The notes beneath the pieces are model-generated. The model ran no database searches and was not told where the DNA came from. It saw only the letters and a program-made list of their open reading frames with translations. A stretch of DNA of 64,000 nt from Anaerohalosphaeraceae bacterium (GTDB lineage Bacteria; Planctomycetota; Phycisphaerae; Sedimentisphaerales; UBA12454), in assembly GCA_021108375.1 (NCBI GenBank), contig JAIORA010000012.1:62001-126000 (forward strand), given 5' to 3'. Position numbers and translations under genes: made by a program. Position 1 is the first letter of the stretch. Every line of letters begins with the position of its first letter. This document shows positions 1-9,521 of the stretch, in pieces.

Positions 1-657
1 GCCGCTGACAGCTCCGGTCGAATAACAATAACTGATATTTCCGTTATAGCTGTATCCTACCAAACCTCCGATTTTGCTGTCATCACCGATTATGCTTATC
101 TGGGCATAGCAGTTGTTGATATTGCCGTTATTGTTATTGCCGACCAATCCGCCGATACGGTCATCACCGGACAGACTGCCAGTCGCACAGCATTCTTCGA
201 TAGTGCCATAGTTAAAACCGGCCAAAGCGCCAATAAAATCAGAATCACATCTGCCGATTATATTGCAGTCAGCCACAGTGAGATTTTTGACCACACCGAC
301 AGAGTCAATATATCCGAACAGACCGAGATAATGGTTCAGCAAATGCCCAGTATTAATTGTAAGGTTGACTATTCCATAGCCATTGCCGTCGAAGTTGCCG
401 GAAAATTGGGACGATGCATCCGGTGAAACAGGTGCATTAGTGTATGTTATCCCCGCAAGGTTAACATCGGTTTCAAGGCGAGTATAATCATCCCAATAAT
501 TCGCATCAGCGACAAAATCGTTAAAATCAGACAACGACTGAATAAGATACGGGTCGCTTTCTGTACCGCTACCGGAAATGGCATAGACATTTATCGAAAG
601 AACAGTCAGAACCAGTAATACAAAAATTGTAAACGTAGATTTGTCAATCTTTTTCAT
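1..657 (-). CDS. Secreted GLUG-motif repeat protein, 3' partial (runs off the left edge)
   Basis: Own reverse-strand translation: MKKIDKSTFTIFVLLVLTVLSINVYAISGSGTESDPYLIQSLSDFNDF...IGGLVGNNNNGNINNCYA...IGGLVGYSYNGNISYCYSTGAVSG; signal peptide plus repeated GGLVG-N/Y units; AAAGGAG Shine-Dalgarno 6 nt before the ATG at 657. Absent from the ORF track because it has no stop in the window. Confidence 0.85.
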   Translation of the reverse strand, partial: MKKIDKSTFTIFVLLVLTVLSINVYAISGSGTESDPYLIQSLSDFNDFVADANYWDDYTRLETDVNLAGITYTNAPVSPDASSQFSGNFDGNGYGIVNLTINTGHLLNHYLGLFGYIDSVGVVKNLTVADCNIIGRCDSDFIGALAGFNYGTIEECCATGSLSGDDRIGGLVGNNNNGNINNCYAQISIIGDDSKIGGLVGYSYNGNISYCYSTGAVSG

Positions 658-1460
658 CTTCATCTCCTTTAAAAATTGTTAGGGACCCACCCCCAAGCTT
701 TAACCCGTCATTGTACCAGATTTGTCTTGAAAAGTCAAGTGTTTTTCGCTGTTAGCCCAACAGTTTTTCAGCCGGAATAACCGTCAAGATACCGATTTAT
801 TGGGATTTGTTTTTGCGAATGATTTACATCTTTCACTTCGCCATTTAGCCCTGGCAACTTGTTTGCCGGGGTTTTCTTTTGCGAATGATTTACATCTTTC
901 ACTTCGCCGTTTAGCCCTGCCATCACTATGGCAGGGTTGCCCTTTTTCGGCCACAGGTCGGATGTTTAGCCCCCAAGCCTGCTTGGGGGGGCTTTTGTTT
1001 TGAATTTTAATTTTTGGTTATTTGGTATTGTTTAGGATTTAGATATTAGAATTTAGGATTTATTTTCCCGCCCACACCGCCACTTAGCCGTCGTGGCCTG
1101 CCCGACGGTTCACGCTTGCGTATTTTCTATCCCATCCTCATCGCATAAAAGCCGAGCCGCGTGAGCGGCCGGAATACTTCTTGTCATTGCGAGCGCAGCG
1201 CGGCAATCTATCTTTTTACTTTTTTAAAATCTGTGTAATCTGTGAAATCAGTGTCTAAAAACTCTGTGCTCTCTGTGTCCTCTGTGGCTAAAATAATCCG
1301 TGGTTAATTTCTTTTGTCATTCCCGCGAAAGCGGGAATCCATTTTTCTGTATCTTGTTTTTTAATCAGTGCTCTCTGCGTAATCAGTGTTTAAATAATCC
1401 ATCCCGATTTATCGGGATTCCTCAACTCAAAACTCAAAACTACTCATCACCGTGGCAATC

Positions 1461-3161
1461 TCAAGTATGAGATTTTATTTCATACATCGAATCTGACTCT
1501 TTTTGTTTTGCCAGAACCTCTGCGGCAATTTTACGATTAACTATATGGTAGTCCAGCACGCCTGCATAACCGCCGTCGGCATTGCGAACGAGAAGAAAAT
1601 CCTGCTCCTGATTCTTAATTTGTTCAAAAGATTCTGCCAACGGCATTGCCCCATCGACAAACTCGCCCGTCGGACTCATAATATCCATCGCTATCAGCCA
1701 CTCGTTCATCTCCTGATTCGCCATCGCATTGCGAATATCGTTCAGCGTTATCGAGCCGATTGGTTTTTCATTACTATCCAAAACCGGATAACAAAAATTC
1801 GATGTCGAGCTGACCAGCCCAATCACCTCGCCCAGCGACATACCGGCAGTAATAACCGGAACCTTACCATCCATCACGTCCGCAACTTTATGCACCTTAA
1901 TCAAATCTTCCGCTGTAACGTTGAGTCCAATTTCTTTCGCCCAGCCAGCACCGATTTTAACGAATATTGGGCCAATAATTTGCAGCACAAGTGCCCCGCT
2001 GATAACGACCAGCAGCATCATTGAAGCCATCTTTTCCTCAAAGCGACTGCTGGCAATAATCAAAAGTGCTATCGCTATCCCGCCCTGCGGGTAGAGACAA
2101 AGCCCAAGATACTTGCGTACCGATGGAACCGATTTGCTGATTCGAGCACCGATATACGAACCAAACGTCTTGCCGACAATACTGCCGAGAACGTAAGCGA
2201 CTGCCAGCAGCGTTATCACTTTATCGATATGCGCCACATTCAGCCGCGCCCCTGCCAGCACAAAAAACAATACATATATCGGCCCGCTAAGCCTGTGCAT
2301 ATGCTCAAAGCATTTTTCACTTCGTCTGCCGTCAACATTTATCAGCGTAACACCCAGTGCCATAGATGCCAGAATAATATCGAGTCCCAGCGCCCGCGCC
2401 AGACCGATGATGAGCAGCGCAAAGCTCAATGTAAATATCAGCACCTGGTCAGCATCGTCTATCCACTTCAGTATTTTATTGAGTACCATCCCGCCAGCAA
2501 AGCCTATCACCAAGGAGCCTGCAATTTCGATGAACGACCCCGCCATAGCCGACAAAAATCCACCTTCGCCCTGATGGCCGGTAACAACGCCAGCCACACT
2601 TATCCCGATAGCGTAAAGCATCATCGCCAGCGCATCATCGAGGGCAACGATTGCCGTCAGCATCATTGTTAAAGGCCCTCTTGCTTTACACTCCCAAAGC
2701 ACGCTGACTGTTGATGCCGGGTCGGTCGCTGCGCATATCGCACCGAACACTACCGAAACCGCCACCGCCTCCTGCCAGTTAAAAAAGTATATCATCACCG
2801 CAAAGCTCAGCCCGCCGACCAGAACAAATGCCGTCATCCCTTCGAAGAACAGAATCGTAAAAACCTGTTTGCCGAGTTTTGTGAAAACGCTTTTTTTAAG
2901 CTCGCCGCCGATAAGAAAACCTATCACGCCCAACGCAAAAACGTTGAACACTTCCAGCTTTGCAATCGTTTGCTCGGATATGAAGCCCGTCATCGGGCCA
3001 AGAGCGATACCTATTATAAGGTATCCGACAATGCTCGGCAGATGCAGCCGCGCAAAGAGCTTAGCGCCGGTAGTCGCCAGAAAAATCGCCAGCCCGACCA
3101 GCAGTATGATATTCGTGTGATAAATATCAAAACTTTTCAAATGTTCTATAAATTCATACAT
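1461..3161 (-). CDS. Cation:proton antiporter (CPA family) with C-terminal CBS-domain region
   Basis: 566 aa, many TM segments, antiporter-like GYLIIGIALGP and GAICAATDPAS motifs; CBS-like tail (PVLDSNEKPIGSITLNDIRNA). Confidence 0.85.
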   Translation of the reverse strand: MYEFIEHLKSFDIYHTNIILLVGLAIFLATTGAKLFARLHLPSIVGYLIIGIALGPMTGFISEQTIAKLEVFNVFALGVIGFLIGGELKKSVFTKLGKQVFTILFFEGMTAFVLVGGLSFAVMIYFFNWQEAVAVSVVFGAICAATDPASTVSVLWECKARGPLTMMLTAIVALDDALAMMLYAIGISVAGVVTGHQGEGGFLSAMAGSFIEIAGSLVIGFAGGMVLNKILKWIDDADQVLIFTLSFALLIIGLARALGLDIILASMALGVTLINVDGRRSEKCFEHMHRLSGPIYVLFFVLAGARLNVAHIDKVITLLAVAYVLGSIVGKTFGSYIGARISKSVPSVRKYLGLCLYPQGGIAIALLIIASSRFEEKMASMMLLVVISGALVLQIIGPIFVKIGAGWAKEIGLNVTAEDLIKVHKVADVMDGKVPVITAGMSLGEVIGLVSSTSNFCYPVLDSNEKPIGSITLNDIRNAMANQEMNEWLIAMDIMSPTGEFVDGAMPLAESFEQIKNQEQDFLLVRNADGGYAGVLDYHIVNRKIAAEVLAKQKESDSMYEIKSHT

Positions 3162-3940
3162 TTTAGTTCTCTGAAAGTTCTCTAAAAACCTACGTAATCA
3201 GTGTTTAAATAATCCGTGTCTAAAAAATAAAATATCCATCCCGATTTATCGGGATTCCTCAACTCAAAACTAACAATCTCTGTGGCTAAATAATCTGCGT
3301 ACAATTTCCGCTTCCTGCCCACAAACCAAAAGAGGCGATTTTATCTGTTTTAACTTTCACGAGCAAGACAAAAAAACCACCTTTTTTCGCCAATCCCGCT
3401 CATATCGCCATTTAGCCCCGGCAACTTGTTTGCTGGGGTTTTCTTTTACGAATGGCAATTCCCTTATTTAGCCCCCTGATTCATCAGGGGTTTGTTTTTG
3501 CGAATAATTTGCATCTTCCCCATCGCCATTTAGCCGTCGTGGCCTGCCCGACGGTTCACGCTTCCGTATTTTCTATCCCATCCTCATCGCATAAAAGCCG
3601 AGCGACGTAAGTCGCCGGAATAGTTAGCCCTTTTCGGCCGCAGGCCGAATGTTTAGCCCCCAAATCTGCTTGGGGGGCTCTGTCATTGCGAGCGCAGCGA
3701 AGCAATCTCTTTTTTTTTAGCCCCTGGGTCTTGTCCCGGGGGTATCTGCATCCTGTTTATCACCCCTCCACACATCGCCATTTACACCCCAAAAATCGGC
3801 AAAAAACGTCTTTTGCGGTCTTTTTGATCTACCCCTTGACATTTCCTACTAATCTGGTTAGAATCAGGTGCTTTTTTGAGCGTGTTCTTCCGAAAAAGCC
3901 CAATCAACTATAATTTTATAGAAAGGAACAAGGGACAAAA

Positions 3941-5821
3941 ATGGGAATTCAAGACATTCAACAAATTTTAGAGAGCAATCTGGATAGCAAAAACCTTAGC
4001 AAGCTGACAGCACTGAACAACGAAAAGCTGCACAAGTTTATCGCCGACGCTATCGAGCTGGCAAAACCAAAATCGGTTTTCGTCTGCACCGACTCCGCAG
4101 AGGACATTGCCTATATCCGTAATCGTGCCATCGAGCTCGGCGAGGAAAACAAGCTCGCAATCGAAGGCCACACATATCACTTTGACGGCTACTTCGACCA
4201 GGGCAGAGACAAATCAGTTACGAAATATCTGCTCAAGCCCGGCCAGGACCTCGGCGAAAGAATCAACTCCACCGATGCCGCCAGCGGAACCGCTGAGATA
4301 AACAGCCTGATGAAAGGCATTATGGCCGGCAGAGAAATGCTCGTCTGCTTCTTCTGTCTCGGCCCGACAAATTCAGATTTCTCCATCAGCTGCGCACAGA
4401 TAACCGACTCGCCATACGTCGCACACAGCGAACACATCCTCTATCGCAGCGGCTACGAGCAATTCAAAACTCTCGGCAGCAGTCCCGAATTTTTCCGCTT
4501 TTTGCACAGCGAAGGCGAACTCGAAAACGGTGTCAGCAAAAACATCGAGGGCAAACGAATCTATATGGACCTCAACAACGAAATCGTTTACTCGGTCAAC
4601 ACCCAGTACGCCGGCAACACCGTTGGCCTCAAAAAGCTGGCACTTCGCCTCGCTATCAACCGGTCGTCTAAACAAGGCTGGCTCGCCGAACATATGTTCG
4701 TTATGGGTGCTCAAGGCCCCGGCGGCAGAGTTACATACTTCACCGGCGCATTCCCCTCAGCCTGCGGCAAAACATCGACCGCGATGCTTGACGGCCAAAC
4801 AATTATCGGCGATGACATCGCATACTTCCGTAACATCGATGGACAGGTACGCACCGTCAACGTTGAAAAAGGAATTTTCGGCATCATCCGTGATGTCAAC
4901 ACTGACGACGACCCTGTCATTTATGATGTACTCAACGAGCCTGGCGAAATCATTTTCGGCAATGTCCTCGTCAAAGACGGCAAGCCAGCCTGGCTCGGAA
5001 TGGGCGAAGAATTACCAACCGATGGCGTTAACTATTGCGGCCAGTGGAGTCCCGACCAAAAAGGCCCTGATGGCAAAGCAACTACCGCTTCGCACAAAAA
5101 CGCGAGATACACAATCGCAATTTCCAGCCTTGCAAATCGCGACCCGATGGCAGACGCTCCTGAGGGCGTTGTCGTTGGCGGCGTAATTTATGGCGGACGC
5201 GACAGCGACACCTGCGTACCGGTCGAGCAGGCCTTCAACTGGACCGAGGGCATTATTGCCAAAGGCGCATCGCTTGAATCGGAAACTACCGCCGCGACTC
5301 TTGGAGCGGAGGGCGTGCGTTCGTTTAATATAATGAGCAATCTGGATTTCCTTTCACTGCCGCTTGGCCGATACGTCCAGAACAATCTCGATTTCGGCAA
5401 CAGCGTGAAGAACCCGCCGCTGATTTTCTCGGTGAACTATTTCCTCAAGGGTGCTGATGGCGAGTATCTTAATGGAATGCGGGACAAGATGGTTTGGATT
5501 CTCTGGGCCGAGCTTTGCGTTAACGGCGACGTTGAGAAGATTAAAACTCCTACTGGCTACATTCCCAAATATGCGGACTTGAAGAAACTGTTTAAGGAAA
5601 AACTTGACAAGGATTACACTGAAGCCGAGTATGTGGAGCAGTTTTCGATTCGGACTCCGGCTTTGCTTGCTAAGATTGACAGAATTGAGAAGATTTACAA
5701 GGAGCAGGTTCCGGATACCCCTGCGTTGGTTTATGAGATTTTCACAAAGCACCGGGATGCTCTTAATGCCGCCGCTAAAAAGTATGGCGAATGCATTTCA
5801 CCATTGACATTAGATGCATAA
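3941..5821 (+). CDS. pckG: Phosphoenolpyruvate carboxykinase (GTP)
   Basis: 626 aa; FPSACGKTSTAML P-loop region, GGVIYGGRDSDTCVPVEQAF and FSVNYFLKG motifs of PEPCK-GTP. Confidence 0.95.
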   Translation: MGIQDIQQILESNLDSKNLSKLTALNNEKLHKFIADAIELAKPKSVFVCTDSAEDIAYIRNRAIELGEENKLAIEGHTYHFDGYFDQGRDKSVTKYLLKPGQDLGERINSTDAASGTAEINSLMKGIMAGREMLVCFFCLGPTNSDFSISCAQITDSPYVAHSEHILYRSGYEQFKTLGSSPEFFRFLHSEGELENGVSKNIEGKRIYMDLNNEIVYSVNTQYAGNTVGLKKLALRLAINRSSKQGWLAEHMFVMGAQGPGGRVTYFTGAFPSACGKTSTAMLDGQTIIGDDIAYFRNIDGQVRTVNVEKGIFGIIRDVNTDDDPVIYDVLNEPGEIIFGNVLVKDGKPAWLGMGEELPTDGVNYCGQWSPDQKGPDGKATTASHKNARYTIAISSLANRDPMADAPEGVVVGGVIYGGRDSDTCVPVEQAFNWTEGIIAKGASLESETTAATLGAEGVRSFNIMSNLDFLSLPLGRYVQNNLDFGNSVKNPPLIFSVNYFLKGADGEYLNGMRDKMVWILWAELCVNGDVEKIKTPTGYIPKYADLKKLFKEKLDKDYTEAEYVEQFSIRTPALLAKIDRIEKIYKEQVPDTPALVYEIFTKHRDALNAAAKKYGECISPLTLDA

Positions 5822-5857
5822 AAATTTTGAATTTAAAAGTTAGAGATTAAAAGTTAG

Positions 5858-5890
5858 CCCCCGAATTACAATTCGGGGGTTTTCTTTTTT
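5858..5890 (+). terminator. Hairpin CCCCCGAATTACAATTCGGGGG followed by a T-rich tract, likely terminator of pckG (also a member of the TTAGCCCC hairpin family)
   Basis: Perfect inverted repeat 5858-5879 then ttttctttttt, 37 nt after the pckG stop. Confidence 0.65.
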
Positions 5891-6126
5891 GTTTAGTCTC
5901 GGCAACTTGTTTGCCGGGTTTTATTTTTGCGAATGGCAATTCCCTTATTTAGCCCCCTGATTCATCAGGGGGTTTTGTTTTACGAATGGTTTGTCGCATC
6001 AACACCGACTTTGTCATTTAGCCCCCAAGCCTGCTTGGGGGTTCGTGCTTGCATATGTCCTATCCCTTTCCCACCGCATAGTAGCCGAGCCGCGGAAGCG
6101 GCCGGACAAAAATCCCGTAGGGATTT

Positions 6127-6233
6127 AATAATAATAGCCCCGTGTGAGCGAAGCGAAACTCGGGGAAAAAGGAATCGTCCCCACCCCGACCCCGTAGGGG
6201 TCGAATAACCTTTTGCCCTTTGTCATTGCGAGG
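6127..6233 (+). repeat. 107-bp direct repeat, copy 1
   Basis: Aligns without gaps to 7153-7259 with about 3 mismatches (read by eye). Confidence 0.9.
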
Positions 6234-6288
6234 CGATTTTCCGCCGTGGCAATCTCAATTTTTGAGACACAGATTTACACGGTTTTTT

Positions 6289-6735
6289 TTATGATGGCTT
6301 TTTAATGGAAAACACTTGTTTTGGATAATCGATAATAAGTTTATAATCTTTCAAAAAATCATCTACCCCTAAGATTAAAGTGTTGATATTTTCGCAAACA
6401 GCAAATTGATGTTTTTTAATTTCTATTACAGGATTAGTTGTTACTGAGTTGCTTTTGTCATAAGACAGCAACTGCATTGTAAAGGTATGCATATAAAAAC
6501 GGACATCTCCGCCAACACCGGAACCAAAGTCGCACTCCACTTCTGCTCCTTTGAGATTGTGATATACTTCTTTTGCAATATATCCCGGAACAATAGTTCG
6601 ATCTGCGCCTGTATCGATAAGTCCCCATGTTGGAAACTCAAATCCATTTTCCGGATTAGTCAAAATTACCGGCACAAGCGGCGAGGGGGTACGTGATATT
6701 TGGTCTTTTCTAAATGGATAATTTGATATGGGCAT
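6289..6735 (-). CDS. Retropepsin-like aspartic protease domain protein
   Basis: 148 aa with GLIDTGADRTIVP (DTGA active-site signature) and ILGVDDFLKDYKLIIDYPKQVFSI C-terminal half. Confidence 0.75.
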   Translation of the reverse strand: MPISNYPFRKDQISRTPSPLVPVILTNPENGFEFPTWGLIDTGADRTIVPGYIAKEVYHNLKGAEVECDFGSGVGGDVRFYMHTFTMQLLSYDKSNSVTTNPVIEIKKHQFAVCENINTLILGVDDFLKDYKLIIDYPKQVFSIKKPS

Positions 6736-6930
6736 TTAAAAGACATGTATCATATTTTTGGTTGGGATAAAAAAAACAACAGGCGTATTAAACCCTTTTT
6801 TGATGGCACGTTTTCTAACAATGCACGGGTCCGTTCCGAAAGCAACAACGGTTTTGGTATTGAATGACTCGGTGGCTACAAATTTCCCTGCATACTTTGC
6901 GCTACCATTTACTATTGTCCTCGTGTGCAT
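6736..6930 (-). CDS. Small protein, DUF5678-like
   Basis: 64 aa: YAGKFVATESFNTKTVVAFGTDPCIVRKRAIKKGFNTPVVFFIP; its stop codon abuts the ATG of the downstream protease gene. Confidence 0.6.
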   Translation of the reverse strand: MHTRTIVNGSAKYAGKFVATESFNTKTVVAFGTDPCIVRKRAIKKGFNTPVVFFIPTKNMIHVF

Positions 6931-7152
6931 CGCTTATCCCTAAATTTTGCTCTGACTCTACTTGCACATTATACCAAATAATACGCAAAGGTCAAGAGCA
7001 ACTGCTGATTTATCGACTGTAACGACTTATTACCATTAAATTTAGGTCTTTTAGACCGTCCACAATCAAACTCGCCCATTTTACGGCCCTAAGGCCGGTT
7101 GTCAAATCTTTTTGTCATTACGAGGCGTTGTTTTTAAACCCCGAAGGGGTTA

Positions 7153-7259
7153 AATAATAATAGCCCCGTGTGAGCGAAGCGAAACTCGGGGAAAAAGGAA
7201 TCGCCCCCACCCCGACTCCGTAGGGGTCGAATAACCTTTTGCCTTTTGTCATTGCGAGG
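7153..7259 (+). repeat. 107-bp direct repeat, copy 2
   Basis: See copy 1 at 6127-6233; constant offset 1026. Confidence 0.9.
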
Positions 7260-7387
7260 CCGTAGGCCGTGGCAATCTATTTTTGTCCTTGCAATGTCGA
7301 CAAATCAGGCTATAATTTATACAGATTCAGGCCAAAAAAAGGAGAGTAAAAACCGCATCACTAATTAAAGCAGCTAATAACACACAA

Positions 7388-8005
7388 TTACATTTCCATG
7401 ATAATTTTCTTAAATGGTTTTAATACGTGGTGGTCTGGTGACCAAACTTTTGCCTTAAACGCAAGACCAATCGGCTGACCAGCATAATCATTTTTTCCTG
7501 CCAAAAAACAATGGAGTTTATTTTTGTGAATATGAGAGAGTTGCTCGCCTTTGGCTTTTGCGCATTTTAGATAATCATCCACACATTTCATAAGTGGGTC
7601 ATCTTTAACCGTCAAAAGACATAAATCTTCAAGCGTTCCTTTGGGCTTTTCAGGGCCGGGAAATATTATAAACGCTGTTTTCATCTTAGAATTTTGTGCG
7701 TATTCAAACGGTTTCTCTGGCACAGGCATATTTGTTTGCCCCATAGAGTGCCGAATGCTTCTTGTGGCAGCCTCAGCATCGGTTTCGGCATCACGAGCTA
7801 TAACTATCGTATCCACTTCTTCAAATCCGTCCATGTTGATTAAATTTGAGAGATAACTGGATAATTTGTCGTTTCCTTTAAAATCCATCACTTGAACATT
7901 TTCATCGTTTCGGTAAAAATCACACGCATGGCAAAAGAAATGGTAATCATCCTTACCTTCAGCGAGAAGTAGTTTTTTGCGCGTTATCGATTCTGGCTTG
8001 GACAA
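7388..8005 (-). CDS. TOPRIM-like (DUF3226-like) protein, probable partner of the upstream ATPase
   Basis: 205 aa, TTG start; KLLLAEGKDDYHFFCHA and TIVIARDAETDAEAATRSI resemble the TOPRIM Glu and acidic motifs. Start lies 1 nt after the ATPase stop, with GGAGG upstream. Confidence 0.7.
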   Translation of the reverse strand: MSKPESITRKKLLLAEGKDDYHFFCHACDFYRNDENVQVMDFKGNDKLSSYLSNLINMDGFEEVDTIVIARDAETDAEAATRSIRHSMGQTNMPVPEKPFEYAQNSKMKTAFIIFPGPEKPKGTLEDLCLLTVKDDPLMKCVDDYLKCAKAKGEQLSHIHKNKLHCFLAGKNDYAGQPIGLAFKAKVWSPDHHVLKPFKKIIMEM

Positions 8006-8006
8006 A

Positions 8007-9083
8007 TTATCTTACCTCCAGATTAGTTTTTATTGCGGTGCCTATCATTTCATAGTTTGAAAGTTTTGCAGATATTTCATCGTCTTTTCGATGCAAACGG
8101 ATATATCTAAAATCCTCTGGCATATCTGCAAGACCATCATGCGCCGCCTTGAGACATTCATAGCTATGAGTGGTCGCTATAAGCTGACAGTCATATTTAC
8201 GAGCCGCTTTACAAGTCGCCTCCCAAACTTTTGACAAGACAGAATAGTGGATGCCGTTTTCTATTTCATCAAGAAAAACGACATGGCCTCTCGAATGTAC
8301 GATAGAAACTATAAGAGACAAAAGTTTTTCCATCCCCTCACCCATAAGATTGACCGGAATAGTTTTCGGAACACCATTAAGTTTGCCATGAACAAACGAA
8401 TTTGGGCCTTCTGTAATGATTTTGAGGGTTTCAAGACGAGGTTCAATTATCCTGAGAAATTCTACAGCTTCGTTCTCACGGTCCTGTTTTGCTAATTCAC
8501 TAAACCTATCTGCAATTTCCTTCGACTGAATATGTTCTTTGCTCGGCAAAAAAGTACCTCCAGGAAGCAATATATTTGCAGGCGTTGTTTTAGATTGCAG
8601 AGAAAGTCGGTTTTGATTATTAGAGTCGCAAAAATAGTGCAAAACAAATTTTTTCCCCGATCCAATTGTATATTCAGCATCTATGGCCGGAGTAGCAAAT
8701 TCTTCGTTTGTAGATACTTGCTGTTTCTCCGATTTGATTTCCGGTGAAGGTAAAGGTGCAAAGTTTTTATTAAATTGATAAGTTACTTGTTCTGAATTGT
8801 CGTTTATTTTTAGCGAAATAAGAATTTTCGAATTCGTATCATAATTACGGAACATAGGTCCCCATATTGCCTCTGTTGCGGAAAGAACATGCCTGATTCC
8901 GCGCCGACTGTATTGATTCAGAACCATACCGGGATTGCGCTGATCCAGAAAAAGGAAAATGGCTTCAAGCAAGGCTGTTTTGCCTACATTGTTTTTACCA
9001 GAAATCAGCGTTATCCGGCCAAGTTCAGGAATAATTAGGTTCTTGAAACATTTGAAATTTTTAATTTGAATATCTGTTATCAT
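8007..9083 (-). CDS. AAA family ATPase (AAA_15/AAA_21, OLD-like)
   Basis: 358 aa; ITDIQIKNFKCFKNL N-terminus, Walker A GKNNVGKTALLEA, Walker B VVFLDEIENGIH, QLIATTHSYECL. Confidence 0.9.
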   Translation of the reverse strand: MITDIQIKNFKCFKNLIIPELGRITLISGKNNVGKTALLEAIFLFLDQRNPGMVLNQYSRRGIRHVLSATEAIWGPMFRNYDTNSKILISLKINDNSEQVTYQFNKNFAPLPSPEIKSEKQQVSTNEEFATPAIDAEYTIGSGKKFVLHYFCDSNNQNRLSLQSKTTPANILLPGGTFLPSKEHIQSKEIADRFSELAKQDRENEAVEFLRIIEPRLETLKIITEGPNSFVHGKLNGVPKTIPVNLMGEGMEKLLSLIVSIVHSRGHVVFLDEIENGIHYSVLSKVWEATCKAARKYDCQLIATTHSYECLKAAHDGLADMPEDFRYIRLHRKDDEISAKLSNYEMIGTAIKTNLEVR

Positions 9084-9397
9084 TTTAATACATCCCTGAA
9101 ATTAAGGTATTACCGATGTTTTACTGAAAAAAAGCAAAATGGATTCTGCGTGATTTTGGCAAATTTGTCAACTCCTTTTCCAACAACAATTTGGTGGGGA
9201 AAATTAAAGGTGTTCGGTATGCCCTGTAGAAAAGCTTGAAATCATCCCCATAGAAGACTTGCGACCTCGCTAATTTTGGGTACACAATCTAAGGATGAGC
9301 AAAGTAGCCAACCTACCAAACAAAACCCGCAGGCTAAATTAAAAAATCCGCATCTAAAAAACTTCGTGTCTTCGTAGCTAAAAAAAAACTGTGGCAC

Positions 9398-9427
9398 AAA
9401 AAAAACCCGCCGAAAATCGGCGGGCTT
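9398..9427 (-). terminator. Intrinsic terminator of the 9522-10229 gene
   Basis: Perfect stem CCCGCCGA/TCGGCGGG (9406-9424), with a T-run on the minus-strand transcript. Confidence 0.8.
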
Positions 9428-9521
9428 TGCCACGAATAAGTAACGCAAAAAAGAAAGTATGGTTTTTTTATATTTCAACAGCCGACTCTTACAAACTACT
9501 ATCTACTTTATCTACCAGTAG

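Noticed and set aside
812-990. Possible CRISPR array (constant roughly 31-nt / variable roughly 25-nt alternation)
   Set aside because: Variable segments are palindromes starting with the same TTAGCC prefix, only two constant copies, no cas genes in the window.
800-1003. 67-aa ORF MGFVFANDLHLSLRHLALATCLPG...
   Set aside because: Translation of the tandem intergenic repeat; same for 3686-3913, 5927-6208 and 12881-13084.
4530-5186. 218-aa overlapping ORF inside pckG
   Set aside because: Frame-shifted shadow of a highly conserved gene, low-complexity Ser/Thr-rich translation.
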